DNA of 6,031 nucleotides from positions 1-6,031 of the forward strand of contig JAAZJI010000249.1 in NCBI GenBank assembly GCA_012800465.1. Reading direction: 5' to 3'. Source of the stretch: Spirochaetales bacterium (lineage in GTDB: Bacteria > Spirochaetota > Spirochaetia > Sphaerochaetales > Sphaerochaetaceae). The notes under the pieces were generated by a model, which saw only the letters and a list, made by a program, of their open reading frames with translations, had not been told where the DNA came from and did not search any database. This document shows positions 1 through 4,008 of this stretch, piece by piece. Position 1 is the first letter of the stretch, and each line of letters begins with the position of its first letter. A program made the position numbers and the translations under genes.

Positions 1-239
1 AGCGAATCGGCGGCGAGAAGCCCGATCGGTCCGATGATCACCTCGCTTGTCCGACACGCCACCAATACCGGGTTCTCTCCGGTCGCCGCGGCATCGGCCC
101 CGCCGCTGAGGAGCGCGCCGGTGGCGAGGGCGTTGGTCCCGATCGCAAAGACTTCTTCTTCGGGGAACCGTTTCTTGATCGCTGCAACCAGCGCCTTGCC
201 GAGGCTGCCGCCTTGGCCGTCGATCACCGTGATCCTCAT
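1..239 (-). CDS. DUF3842 family protein, partial (C-terminus beyond window)
   Basis: Reading leftward from an ATG at 239-237, an open frame of 79 codons runs off the window edge without a stop. The protein begins MRITVIDGQGGSLGKALV, continues through an AIGTNALATGALLSGGADAAATGEN stretch at about residues 36-60, then reaches VIIGPIGLLAADS. I recognise this pattern as the DUF3842 family, small (about 130-140 residues) cytoplasmic proteins with a Rossmann-like glycine-rich start (DGQGG, residues 7-11). The biochemical function of the family is not known to me. The ATG overlaps the rlmE stop as ATGA, and a purine-rich AGGGGG lies about 7 bases upstream inside the rlmE 3' end, so translation is probably coupled to rlmE. 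The family call comes from memory of the consensus; roughly 55 C-terminal residues are missing here. Confidence 0.8.
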   Translation of the reverse strand, partial: MRITVIDGQGGSLGKALVAAIKKRFPEEEVFAIGTNALATGALLSGGADAAATGENPVLVACRTSEVIIGPIGLLAADS

Positions 240-850
240 TCCTGTCCCCCTCTTTTCCTGCCGACTCCGACCAGATAGATCTCGAAGGAGTCGTCGCGGC
301 ACGCTTTGGGTTTCACGATCTTAGCCCGGGTGAAGAGGGCTCTGAGACTCTTCATCAGCTCTCGCTCCCCGCCTCCCTGAAAGAGCTTGATCACCAGATT
401 CCCCCCGGTCTTGAGGTGTTCCGCTGCGAGGAGGACCACCTGCTCGGCGAGGTGTTCGCTGCGGGCGGTGTCGACCCCGCGGTTTCCCGTCGTCAGCGGA
501 GCGGCATCGCTGATGATCGCGTCATACGGGCCGTGTTCGACGAGTTTCGGCCTGATCTCCTTTCCGAACGCATCGCCGACATAGGAGATGACGGTGTGGG
601 GGATCGGATCGATGTTCAGGGGATTCAGATCCACCGCGACGATCGTTCCCGTCCCCTTGAGCAGGACGTTGCTGGCATAGAGGGTCCACGACCCCGGGGC
701 GGCCCCGACGTCCAGGACCGTATCGCCCTTCTTTATGATCGCAAACTGCTTCTGGATCTCCTCCAGCTTGTACACGCTCCGGGCGGGATACCCCTCTTTG
801 CGGGCCCGCAGGGTGTAGGAGTCGGCAGTGTCGCGCCTTGATTTCGCCAT
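236..850 (-). CDS. rlmE: 23S rRNA (uridine-2'-O)-methyltransferase RlmE (FtsJ/RrmJ)
   Basis: This 204-residue protein matches the length of RlmE (209 in E. coli), which uses S-adenosylmethionine to methylate the 2'-OH of U2552 (E. coli numbering) in the 23S A-loop during late 50S assembly. Visible marks are SRRDTADSYTLRARKEGYPARSVYKLEEI near the N-terminus, the SAM-binding DVGAAPGSW at 47-55, DLNP at 75-78, SDAAP at 114-118 and VIKLFQG at 153-159. The K-D-K-E catalytic tetrad reads K28, D115, K155 and E190, so the enzyme looks intact. The frame stays open upstream to 1051, but family alignment starts at MAKSRRD, and the extension is Trp/Cys/Arg-rich with no family similarity. No good Shine-Dalgarno precedes the ATG; a TGCTATAGT element ends 6 bases before it, suggesting a leaderless mRNA. 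The TGA overlaps the next ATG (ATGA). Confidence 0.95.
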   Translation of the reverse strand: MAKSRRDTADSYTLRARKEGYPARSVYKLEEIQKQFAIIKKGDTVLDVGAAPGSWTLYASNVLLKGTGTIVAVDLNPLNIDPIPHTVISYVGDAFGKEIRPKLVEHGPYDAIISDAAPLTTGNRGVDTARSEHLAEQVVLLAAEHLKTGGNLVIKLFQGGGERELMKSLRALFTRAKIVKPKACRDDSFEIYLVGVGRKRGGQE

Positions 851-856
851 GCATCC

Positions 857-885
857 ACTATAGCAGAACCCCTCGGGCTCATAAA
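857..885 (-). promoter_or_regulatory. Candidate extended -10 promoter of rlmE
   Basis: On the minus strand TGC-TATAGT (extended -10; the hexamer occupies 862-857) is preceded after 17 bases by TTTATG at 885-880, a weak -35. The expected start point, about 7 bases after the hexamer, falls on the A of the rlmE ATG at 850. The left flank of repeat copy A overlaps the -35 position. The TATA core is palindromic, so a plus-strand reading (TATAGC with TTGATT 15 bases upstream) is also possible but weaker. Confidence 0.4.
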
Positions 886-1071
886 GATGGTGCCGGCGAT
901 GAGTTGGGGTGGTAACATCTCGCCGGCACCTGGAATCACACATTAAGGAGGTTCTAAAACACTGTGTCCACCACCAACCCTGCAACAACCGTGCCATATC
1001 AGGAGTTCTGTACCAAACGCTCTTCTTTCTGACCTTCAGGTACAAGACCATTCGAGTTCAGGTGCGAAAAA
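877..1071 (+). repeat. Diverged intergenic repeat, copy A (hairpin + AAGGAGG + conserved 16-mer)
   Basis: This spacer between rlmE and the secreted-protein gene shares ordered blocks with 1930-2133. They are a CATAAAG-like flank, an 11-bp perfect inverted repeat GGTGCCGGCGA (889-899) / TCGCCGGCACC (920-930) with a 20-base loop, ATTAAGGAGG (942-951), TGCAACAACCGTGCCA (981-996), CTTCAGGT (1034-1041), CATT (1049-1052) and a TCAG...A5 end (1058-1071). GGTGGT in the loop (908-913) could pair with ACCACC at 970-975. No long conserved reading frame spans both copies, so I favour a structured RNA or a mobile intergenic repeat. Orientation is named by the AAGGAGG strand; the transcribed strand is unknown. 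Confidence 0.6.
964..1032 (+). CDS. Possible 22-codon small ORF in repeat copy A (doubtful)
   Basis: AAGGAGG at 945-951 is followed 12 bases later by GTG at 964, opening a 22-codon frame to TGA at 1030-1032. It includes NPATTVPYQEF. The small frame in copy B reads YHATTMPRK at the equivalent place, so both read xATT(V/M)P through the conserved 16-mer. The spacing is long, the start codon is GTG, and the rest of the peptides do not align. This similarity may only reflect DNA conservation. It is listed because a Shine-Dalgarno this strong in a spacer needs an explanation. No function can be proposed. Confidence 0.15.
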   Translation: MSTTNPATTVPYQEFCTKRSSF

Positions 1072-1130
1072 GGGTAACACCTGTCGGAATATGCACAGGA
1101 AACAGGCTGTCGGCCCGCATAGACGGGACA
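1067..1130 (-). terminator. Possible weak termination region after the secreted-protein gene
   Basis: Reading leftward from the stop at 1139, an imperfect GC hairpin lies at 1130-1108 (CCCG/CGGG plus TGT/ACA with a 3-base bulge). A 5-bp hairpin CCTGT/ACAGG follows at 1099-1080, and about 8 bases later a T5 run at 1071-1067. An alternative stem CAGGTG/CACCTG joins 1059-1064 with 1078-1083. None is a textbook intrinsic terminator, because no T-tract directly follows a strong stem. Confidence 0.25.
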
Positions 1131-1138
1131 CATCGTGT

Positions 1139-1666
1139 TCAGGTGGCGGTGAAGGAGAAGGTCACCGTTCCGGTGTATTGACCTTCCACGGCGGAGTTGA
1201 GCGCGTCGTCGCTGACGATCAACGTGATTTTTCTTGAATTTGGGGTTAGGGAATCCAAGGAAGCTACTTTGAAAACATAGGAAGGCGGTTGAAGAGATAC
1301 GGGCGTTGCCCCGTTGGTGGTAATCATAGCAGTGCCCAAAGAGATCGTGTAGTTGATGTAGCTGACCGGGGTTTCCGTACTGGCCATCGCGGTCGCGCTC
1401 ATCGTCACTTCATAGCCTGTCCGGTTGTTGCTGATCACGGAGATCCAGCCGACTTCAAAGCTTCCACCGGAAGTCACGGTATATGAAGTGACTTCTTCCG
1501 CATTAGCCAAAGCCTCCAAGGAGGTTCCGGTGAACTGTGATGCGGTGATCTTCATCCCTTGGATCTGGTCGACGAGCGTGGAGAATTCGAGGAAAGCGTC
1601 GGGACTGGCGAAGATGCCGCCGGTGGCGAGGGTGAGGATGATAAGAAGGGTGATAAGCTTCTTCAT
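1139..1666 (-). CDS. Small exported beta-rich protein, function unknown
   Basis: This is a 175-residue protein with a clear Sec signal peptide: MKK, a hydrophobic core LITLLIILTLATGGIFA, and a likely signal peptidase I cut after A20 (IFA/SPD). The lipobox cysteine is absent, and there is no cysteine at all. The mature part (about 155 residues) is rich in Ser, Thr and Val with alternating beta-strand patterns and many small polar turns. It ends EGQYTGTVTFSFTAT, a closing strand like those of pilin-like or immunoglobulin-like secreted proteins; this is a resemblance in style, not a family assignment. Periplasmic or surface location is inferred. The start was chosen for GGAG six bases upstream and the signal peptide; the frame stays open to 1792 but crosses the promoter. 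It stands alone under a strong sigma-70-type promoter, which suggests substantial expression. Confidence 0.8.
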   Translation of the reverse strand: MKKLITLLIILTLATGGIFASPDAFLEFSTLVDQIQGMKITASQFTGTSLEALANAEEVTSYTVTSGGSFEVGWISVISNNRTGYEVTMSATAMASTETPVSYINYTISLGTAMITTNGATPVSLQPPSYVFKVASLDSLTPNSRKITLIVSDDALNSAVEGQYTGTVTFSFTAT

Positions 1667-1672
1667 TCGGTT

Positions 1673-1729
1673 CTCCGTAAGGAGCCATGCTCCTGTGCAA
1701 GTGGTCGTCGAGCCCTTTTCCTGAGGCTC
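1673..1729 (-). promoter_or_regulatory. 5' UTR with stem-loop and alternative pairing over the ribosome-binding site
   Basis: The predicted mRNA of the secreted-protein gene begins near 1729 with a stem GAGCC/GGCTC (1729-1725 with 1714-1710), so its 5' end would be paired. Nearer the start codon the order on the minus strand is GGAGC-atg-GCTCC-ttac-GGAG-aaccga-ATG. The middle GCTCC (1685-1681) can pair either with the upstream GGAGC (1693-1689) or, through CTCC, with the Shine-Dalgarno GGAG (1676-1673). The two pairings exclude each other. Both stems are short, so this is a candidate switch only. Confidence 0.4.
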
Positions 1730-1735
1730 ATTCGT

Positions 1736-1764
1736 ATGATACTGTAATCCGAAACTTGTGTCAA
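1736..1764 (-). promoter_or_regulatory. Strong sigma-70-type promoter of the secreted-protein gene
   Basis: On the minus strand a perfect -35 TTGACA (1764-1759) is followed after exactly 17 bases by TATCAT (1741-1736), a 5/6 match to the -10 consensus. The region upstream (1765-1850) is extremely AT-rich, like an UP element. Expected transcription start is near 1729, giving a 5' UTR of about 63 bases. Confidence 0.75.
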
Positions 1765-1805
1765 TATGAGATTTTAAAAAAGATAAAACCAATTAACAAA
1801 TCACT

Positions 1806-1834
1806 TTGATAAGAAATCTAATTAATTGTATATT
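1806..1834 (+). promoter_or_regulatory. Candidate plus-strand promoter for the rhomboid leader
   Basis: TTGATA (1806-1811, 5/6), a 17-base spacer, and TATATT (1829-1834, 5/6). Transcription would begin near 1841 and run through repeat copy B into the rhomboid gene, giving a leader of about 335 bases. Very AT-rich surroundings raise the chance of accidental matches, but the spacing and direction fit. It is divergent from the promoter at 1736-1764. Confidence 0.55.
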
Positions 1835-1932
1835 AAAGAGTTAAATTTATAAGCAGTGTGGAGTAACATATGACAAGTCATTGGAAATGATGTGCAAAAA
1901 GACCAACAGGGCATTCTTGGGAGGATGATGGC

Positions 1933-1998
1933 ATGAAAGTAGGGTGCCAATGCTATGGAAAACGGCTTCGGCACCCTAAAATTAAAGGAGGAGTATGA
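1933..1998 (+). CDS. Possible 21-codon upstream ORF in copy B, overlapping the next small ORF by ATGA
   Basis: GGAGG (1920-1924) stands 8 bases before ATG 1933. The frame starts MKVGCQCYGKRLRHPK, is basic with two cysteines, and ends with TGA at 1996-1998. That stop overlaps the ATG of the 26-codon frame as ATGA, the usual geometry for translational coupling. The frame spans the whole GGTGCC hairpin, so ribosomes on it would melt that hairpin. Copy A has a 19-codon ATG frame in the same place (887-946) ending just before its AAGGAGG, but the peptides barely align. It is more likely regulatory than a functional protein, if translated at all. Confidence 0.2.
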   Translation: MKVGCQCYGKRLRHPKIKGGV

Positions 1999-2075
1999 AA
2001 AAAACTGTTGCTCTGTACGCTTCTTACCATGCAACAACCATGCCAAGAAAAACCCTGTTTCCCGTCGTCATGTGA
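1995..2075 (+). CDS. Possible 26-codon leader peptide upstream of rhomboid
   Basis: The strongest Shine-Dalgarno of the leader, AAAGGAGG (1984-1991), precedes ATG 1995, though the gap to the ATG is only 3 bases. The peptide starts MKKTVALYASYHATT and ends at TGA 2073-2075. It superficially resembles a flavodoxin N-terminus (KKTxxLYASYH), but no flavodoxin sequence continues in any frame, so a decayed gene cannot be shown. Its last codons lie inside an inverted repeat (2048-2083), an arrangement seen in attenuator leader peptides. No run of one regulatory amino-acid codon is present. Confidence 0.3.
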   Translation: MKKTVALYASYHATTMPRKTLFPVVM

Positions 2076-2083
2076 GGGTTTTT
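2048..2083 (+). terminator. Terminator-like 9-bp inverted repeat ending in a T-run
   Basis: AAAAACCCT (2048-2056) and AGGGTTTTT (2075-2083) are perfectly complementary around an 18-base loop. The right arm contains the T5 run, and the first arm base on the right is the last base of the 26-codon frame's TGA. Five of the nine pairs are A-U, so the stem is weak as a terminator. ACCCT/AGGGT here can also pair with AGGGT (1941-1945) or ACCCT (1973-1977) of the upstream hairpin, giving alternative folds. A role as attenuator is inference. Confidence 0.3.
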
Positions 2084-2141
2084 CCTCTTCCTGGTGTGCA
2101 AGGGACGCATTATCCCGGTCAGCTGTGCAAAAATTGCTCAA

Positions 2142-2170
2142 TTGACGATGGACATTCCTATCGCTACAGT
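2142..2170 (+). promoter_or_regulatory. Candidate proximal promoter of the rhomboid gene (leaderless)
   Basis: TTGACG (2142-2147, 5/6), a 17-base spacer, and TACAGT (2165-2170, 4/6). The expected start point seven bases later is the A of the ATG at 2177. No Shine-Dalgarno precedes this ATG, which agrees with a leaderless transcript. Confidence 0.45.
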
Positions 2171-2176
2171 AACGAT

Positions 2177-2815
2177 ATGAAACAGGCCACCATACTGAAC
2201 CGTCGCTTCAAGGACACCATATATCGGCGCTTTGCGATCAAGATCATCCTGCTCAACGTCTTCGTCTTTCTGGTCACCGATTTCGTCTGGCCCAAAGGGT
2301 TTTATTACCTTGCGATGATTCCGTCCTTCGTCCGGCACGGGTATCTCTATCAGGTCTTTTCCTACATGTTCGTTCATGGGTCGCTCAATCACCTGGTCTT
2401 CAACATGCTCAGCTTATTGATTTTCGGGACGATGGTGGAAAAACGGATCGGCAGCAAGGAGTTTCTGCTCTTCTATCTGCTTACCGGCCTGTTCAGCGGA
2501 ATCATCTCCTTCATCAGCTATTACCTGGGCGGGATGAATGTCGTCCTTGTGGGGGCGAGCGGGGCGATCTACGGAGTACTCCTGCTCTTTGCGGTGTTCT
2601 TCCCCTATTCGGTGATCTTCGTCTTCGGAATCATTCCGGTCCGCGCCCCGATCCTGATCATCATCTATGCGCTGATCGAGCTGTACAGCCAGGTGTTCGG
2701 CCGGGGCGGAAACGTCGCCCACCTGACGCATCTGAGCGGACTGGTCTTTGCATACCTATACTGTCGCATCCGGATGAGGATCAATCCCCTCGAGGTGTTT
2801 CGGCGGACCCTCTAG
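2177..2815 (+). CDS. Rhomboid-family intramembrane serine protease
   Basis: This 212-residue polytopic membrane protein has the rhomboid core of about six transmembrane segments and no extra domains. Rhomboids cleave transmembrane segments of other membrane proteins inside the bilayer with a Ser-His dyad. Visible signatures are WPKGFYYLAMIPSFVRHGYLYQVFSYMFVHGSLNHLVFNMLSL (about 38-80), with the H72/N76 positions typical of the family, GASGAIYG with nucleophile S128 (126-133), and VAHLTHLSG with catalytic H185 in the last segment. The usual HLGG reads HLSG here. The N-terminal 20 residues are basic and cytosolic in prediction. The start at 2177 gives the standard short N-terminus; the open extension to 1955 lacks family character. 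Its TAG interlocks with the ada stop. Substrate unknown. Confidence 0.9.
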   Translation: MKQATILNRRFKDTIYRRFAIKIILLNVFVFLVTDFVWPKGFYYLAMIPSFVRHGYLYQVFSYMFVHGSLNHLVFNMLSLLIFGTMVEKRIGSKEFLLFYLLTGLFSGIISFISYYLGGMNVVLVGASGAIYGVLLLFAVFFPYSVIFVFGIIPVRAPILIIIYALIELYSQVFGRGGNVAHLTHLSGLVFAYLYCRIRMRINPLEVFRRTL

Positions 2816-3897
2816 TCGAGGAAACCGTATTGTTTGCGGATCAAGGCATATCCCGGCTTGATTACGTCATAGATGATCTTCAGACGCTCTTCATGGTGGA
2901 TGAACGCACTCTTCATCGCATTGATGGTGATCTTCTCCAGATCCCTGATCGTGAGGTTGTAGTACTCGACGGCGAGCTCCATCTCCTTGGAGAGGGTTGT
3001 GTCGCTCATCAGGCGGTTATCGACACAGAGGAAGACGCGGAAGCGGTTGCGGAAGAGGGTCGGGAAGGGGTGTCCGCTCAAGGAGGCGACCGCTCCGGTT
3101 CCGACGTTGGAGGAAAGGCACATCTCCATCGGGATCCGGCGATCGAGGATGTAGTTCGCAAGCGACCCCTTCTCGAGAATCTTCGATCCCTCGATCGTCA
3201 TATCCTCGACGAGGCGCACCCCGTGGCCGATCCGGTGGGAACCGCAGATCTGGACCGCCTGCCAGATCGATTCCAATCCGAACGCTTCGCCGGCGTGGAG
3301 GGTGATGTTGAAGTTCTTTGAGCGGATGAACTGGAACGCATCGAGGTGCTTCTTCGGGGGATTGCCCGCCTCGTCTCCGGCCAGGTCAAAGCCGACGACC
3401 CCCCGGTCGGCGAAGGCGACCGCCAGCCGTGCGACCTCGAGGCTGATGGCGGGGCTCTGGCTCCGCATCGCGCAGAGAATCAGGCCGATCGGGATCCCTG
3501 TTTTCCTCGTCCCCTGGTCGAGGCCGTCCAGAACCGCTTGGACGCTCTCCTCCATCGTGAGCCCCCGTGCGGTATGAAGGTTCGGGGCGAACCGGATCTC
3601 GGCGTAGCGGACATGGTCTTCGGCCAGGTCCTCGACCGCTTCAAATGCGATCCGCTTCAACGCTTCCCTGGTCTGCATCACGCTCGTGGTGACGGAAAAC
3701 GCCTGAAGGTAGAGGGTGAGGCTCTTTTGCTTGCCCCCTCGGGCGAACCATTCGTGCAAAGCCTTGGGATCGGTTGACGGAAGAGCGATCCCATATTCGT
3801 TTGCAAGCTCGATGATCGTTCCGACTCGGACTCCGCCGTCGAGATGGTCGTGCAGCTCCACTTTGGGGAGTTGTCTGATGATGGCGCTGGTCAACAT
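2812..3897 (-). CDS. add: Adenosine deaminase
   Basis: This 361-residue cytoplasmic zinc enzyme (usual length about 330-360) hydrolyses adenosine and deoxyadenosine to inosine and deoxyinosine in purine salvage. Visible sites are LPKVELHDHLDG with zinc ligands H16 and H18, GFDLAGDEAGNPP (169-181), ITLHAGEAFG with zinc ligand H201 and catalytic E204, RIGHGVRL with H225, MCLSSNVGTGAV (259-270) and CVDNRLMSDTTLSKEM with zinc ligand D293. The classical NTDDP motif is replaced by VDNRLMS; I recall the DNRLM form in other bacterial adenosine deaminases, so I do not read it as inactivation. A related amidohydrolase substrate, such as adenine or a modified adenosine, cannot be excluded. No Shine-Dalgarno lies at a normal distance; TATCAT ends 5 bases before the ATG. 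Convergent with rhomboid, divergent from the ankyrin gene. Confidence 0.93.
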   Translation of the reverse strand: MLTSAIIRQLPKVELHDHLDGGVRVGTIIELANEYGIALPSTDPKALHEWFARGGKQKSLTLYLQAFSVTTSVMQTREALKRIAFEAVEDLAEDHVRYAEIRFAPNLHTARGLTMEESVQAVLDGLDQGTRKTGIPIGLILCAMRSQSPAISLEVARLAVAFADRGVVGFDLAGDEAGNPPKKHLDAFQFIRSKNFNITLHAGEAFGLESIWQAVQICGSHRIGHGVRLVEDMTIEGSKILEKGSLANYILDRRIPMEMCLSSNVGTGAVASLSGHPFPTLFRNRFRVFLCVDNRLMSDTTLSKEMELAVEYYNLTIRDLEKITINAMKSAFIHHEERLKIIYDVIKPGYALIRKQYGFLD

Positions 3898-3902
3898 ACT
3901 GT

Positions 3903-3932
3903 ATGATACGTCACCTTCCGGTCATTTAGCAA
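3903..3932 (-). promoter_or_regulatory. Candidate promoter of add (leaderless)
   Basis: On the minus strand TTGCTA (3932-3927, 4/6) and TATCAT (3908-3903, 5/6) are 18 bases apart. The start point would fall at 3897-3896, on the ATG itself. The nearest purine-rich stretch (GGAAGG) is some 18 bases before the ATG, too far to act as a Shine-Dalgarno. Confidence 0.45.
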
Positions 3933-3937
3933 ACCCA

Positions 3938-3964
3938 TTGTCTCGAATCCTCGAGTGCTATACA
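3938..3964 (+). promoter_or_regulatory. Candidate promoter of the ankyrin gene
   Basis: TGC-TATACA (extended -10, hexamer 3959-3964) with TTGTCT (3938-3943) upstream at a short 15-base spacing. Start near 3971 would leave a 5' UTR of about 38 bases carrying AGGAGG. The element stands back to back with the add promoter. Confidence 0.4.
3942..3955. promoter_or_regulatory. Perfect dyad CTCGA-N4-TCGAG, possible operator
   Basis: CTCGAATCCTCGAG has 5-base arms and a 4-base centre. It lies between the divergent add and ankyrin promoters, inside the spacer of the latter, where a bound dimeric regulator could block it. It is also a short hairpin. A 14-base palindrome can occur by chance, and no second copy was found in the window. 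Confidence 0.3.
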
Positions 3965-4008
3965 AAGAAAGAAAAAGTTGGAATACTTGGGGATACAGGA
4001 GGAATGCA

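Larger units (their letters stand above)
1930..2133 (+). repeat. Diverged intergenic repeat, copy B (hairpin + AAAGGAGG + conserved 16-mer)
   Basis: This is the partner of copy A in the same orientation. Its hairpin arms are TAGGGTGCC (1940-1948) and GGCACCCTA (1970-1978), 9 bp with a 21-base loop. ATTAAAGGAGG (1981-1991) follows, then TGCAACAACCATGCCA (2030-2045, 15 of 16 identical to copy A), CTTCCTGGT (2087-2095), CATT (2108-2111) and TCAGCTGTGCAAAAA (2119-2133). The shared stem core is GGTGCC/GGCACC. Copy B extends the pairing outward and copy A extends it inward, so pairing is kept while sequence changes. That supports a folded RNA. Boundaries were set by eye. Confidence 0.6.
1841..2176 (+). 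other. Long non-coding leader upstream of the rhomboid gene
   Basis: This stretch of more than 300 bases has no gene of normal length. It holds three very small frames with Shine-Dalgarno sequences: a 6-codon ATG frame at 1870-1890 (GGAG six bases before), a 21-codon frame at 1933-1998, and a 26-codon frame at 1995-2075. It also holds repeat copy B (1930-2133), a 9-bp inverted repeat at 2048-2083, and a second candidate promoter at 2142-2170. The rhomboid frame itself is open back to an ATG at 1955, but that extension lacks rhomboid character and has no placed ribosome-binding site. Confidence 0.5.

Noticed and set aside
906..916. GGGGTGGTAAC resembling the T-box sequence GGGTGGTACC
   Set aside because: It lies in the loop of the copy A hairpin with no specifier stem and no aminoacyl-tRNA-related gene downstream on that strand; copy B lacks it.
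851..1051. N-terminal extension of 67 residues on RlmE in the same open frame
   Set aside because: It is Trp/Cys/Arg-rich, has no RlmE family character, and overlaps repeat copy A. The family start MAKSRRD fits the usual length.
909..1181. 90-codon open frame on the plus strand across the rlmE/secreted-protein spacer
   Set aside because: No ribosome-binding site at its start, it runs into the 3' end of the secreted-protein gene on the other strand, and the composition is not protein-like.
1741..1860. AT-rich spacer considered as a replication origin or attachment site
   Set aside because: It has no DnaA-box clusters, no iterons, no integrase and no direct repeats at its edges. The low GC is explained by two divergent promoters.
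1995..2075. MKKTVALYASYH read as the start of a broken flavodoxin gene
   Set aside because: The resemblance is about a dozen residues; no frame downstream continues with a flavodoxin phosphate-binding loop or later motifs.
2029..2145. 38-codon cysteine-containing frame starting MQQPCQEKPC
   Set aside because: No Shine-Dalgarno at its ATG, and the matching frame is not kept in copy A because of insertions and deletions.
1955..2176. 74-residue extension of the rhomboid N-terminus
   Set aside because: It passes through repeat copy B, has no placed ribosome-binding site and no rhomboid similarity. The promoter-like element at 2142-2170 points to the start at 2177.
2830..3777. Long plus-strand frames opposite adenosine deaminase
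   Set aside because: They are antisense shadows of a GC-rich gene; they lack ribosome-binding sites and recognisable domains. The same applies to the frames opposite proS at 4598-5106 and 5372-5647.
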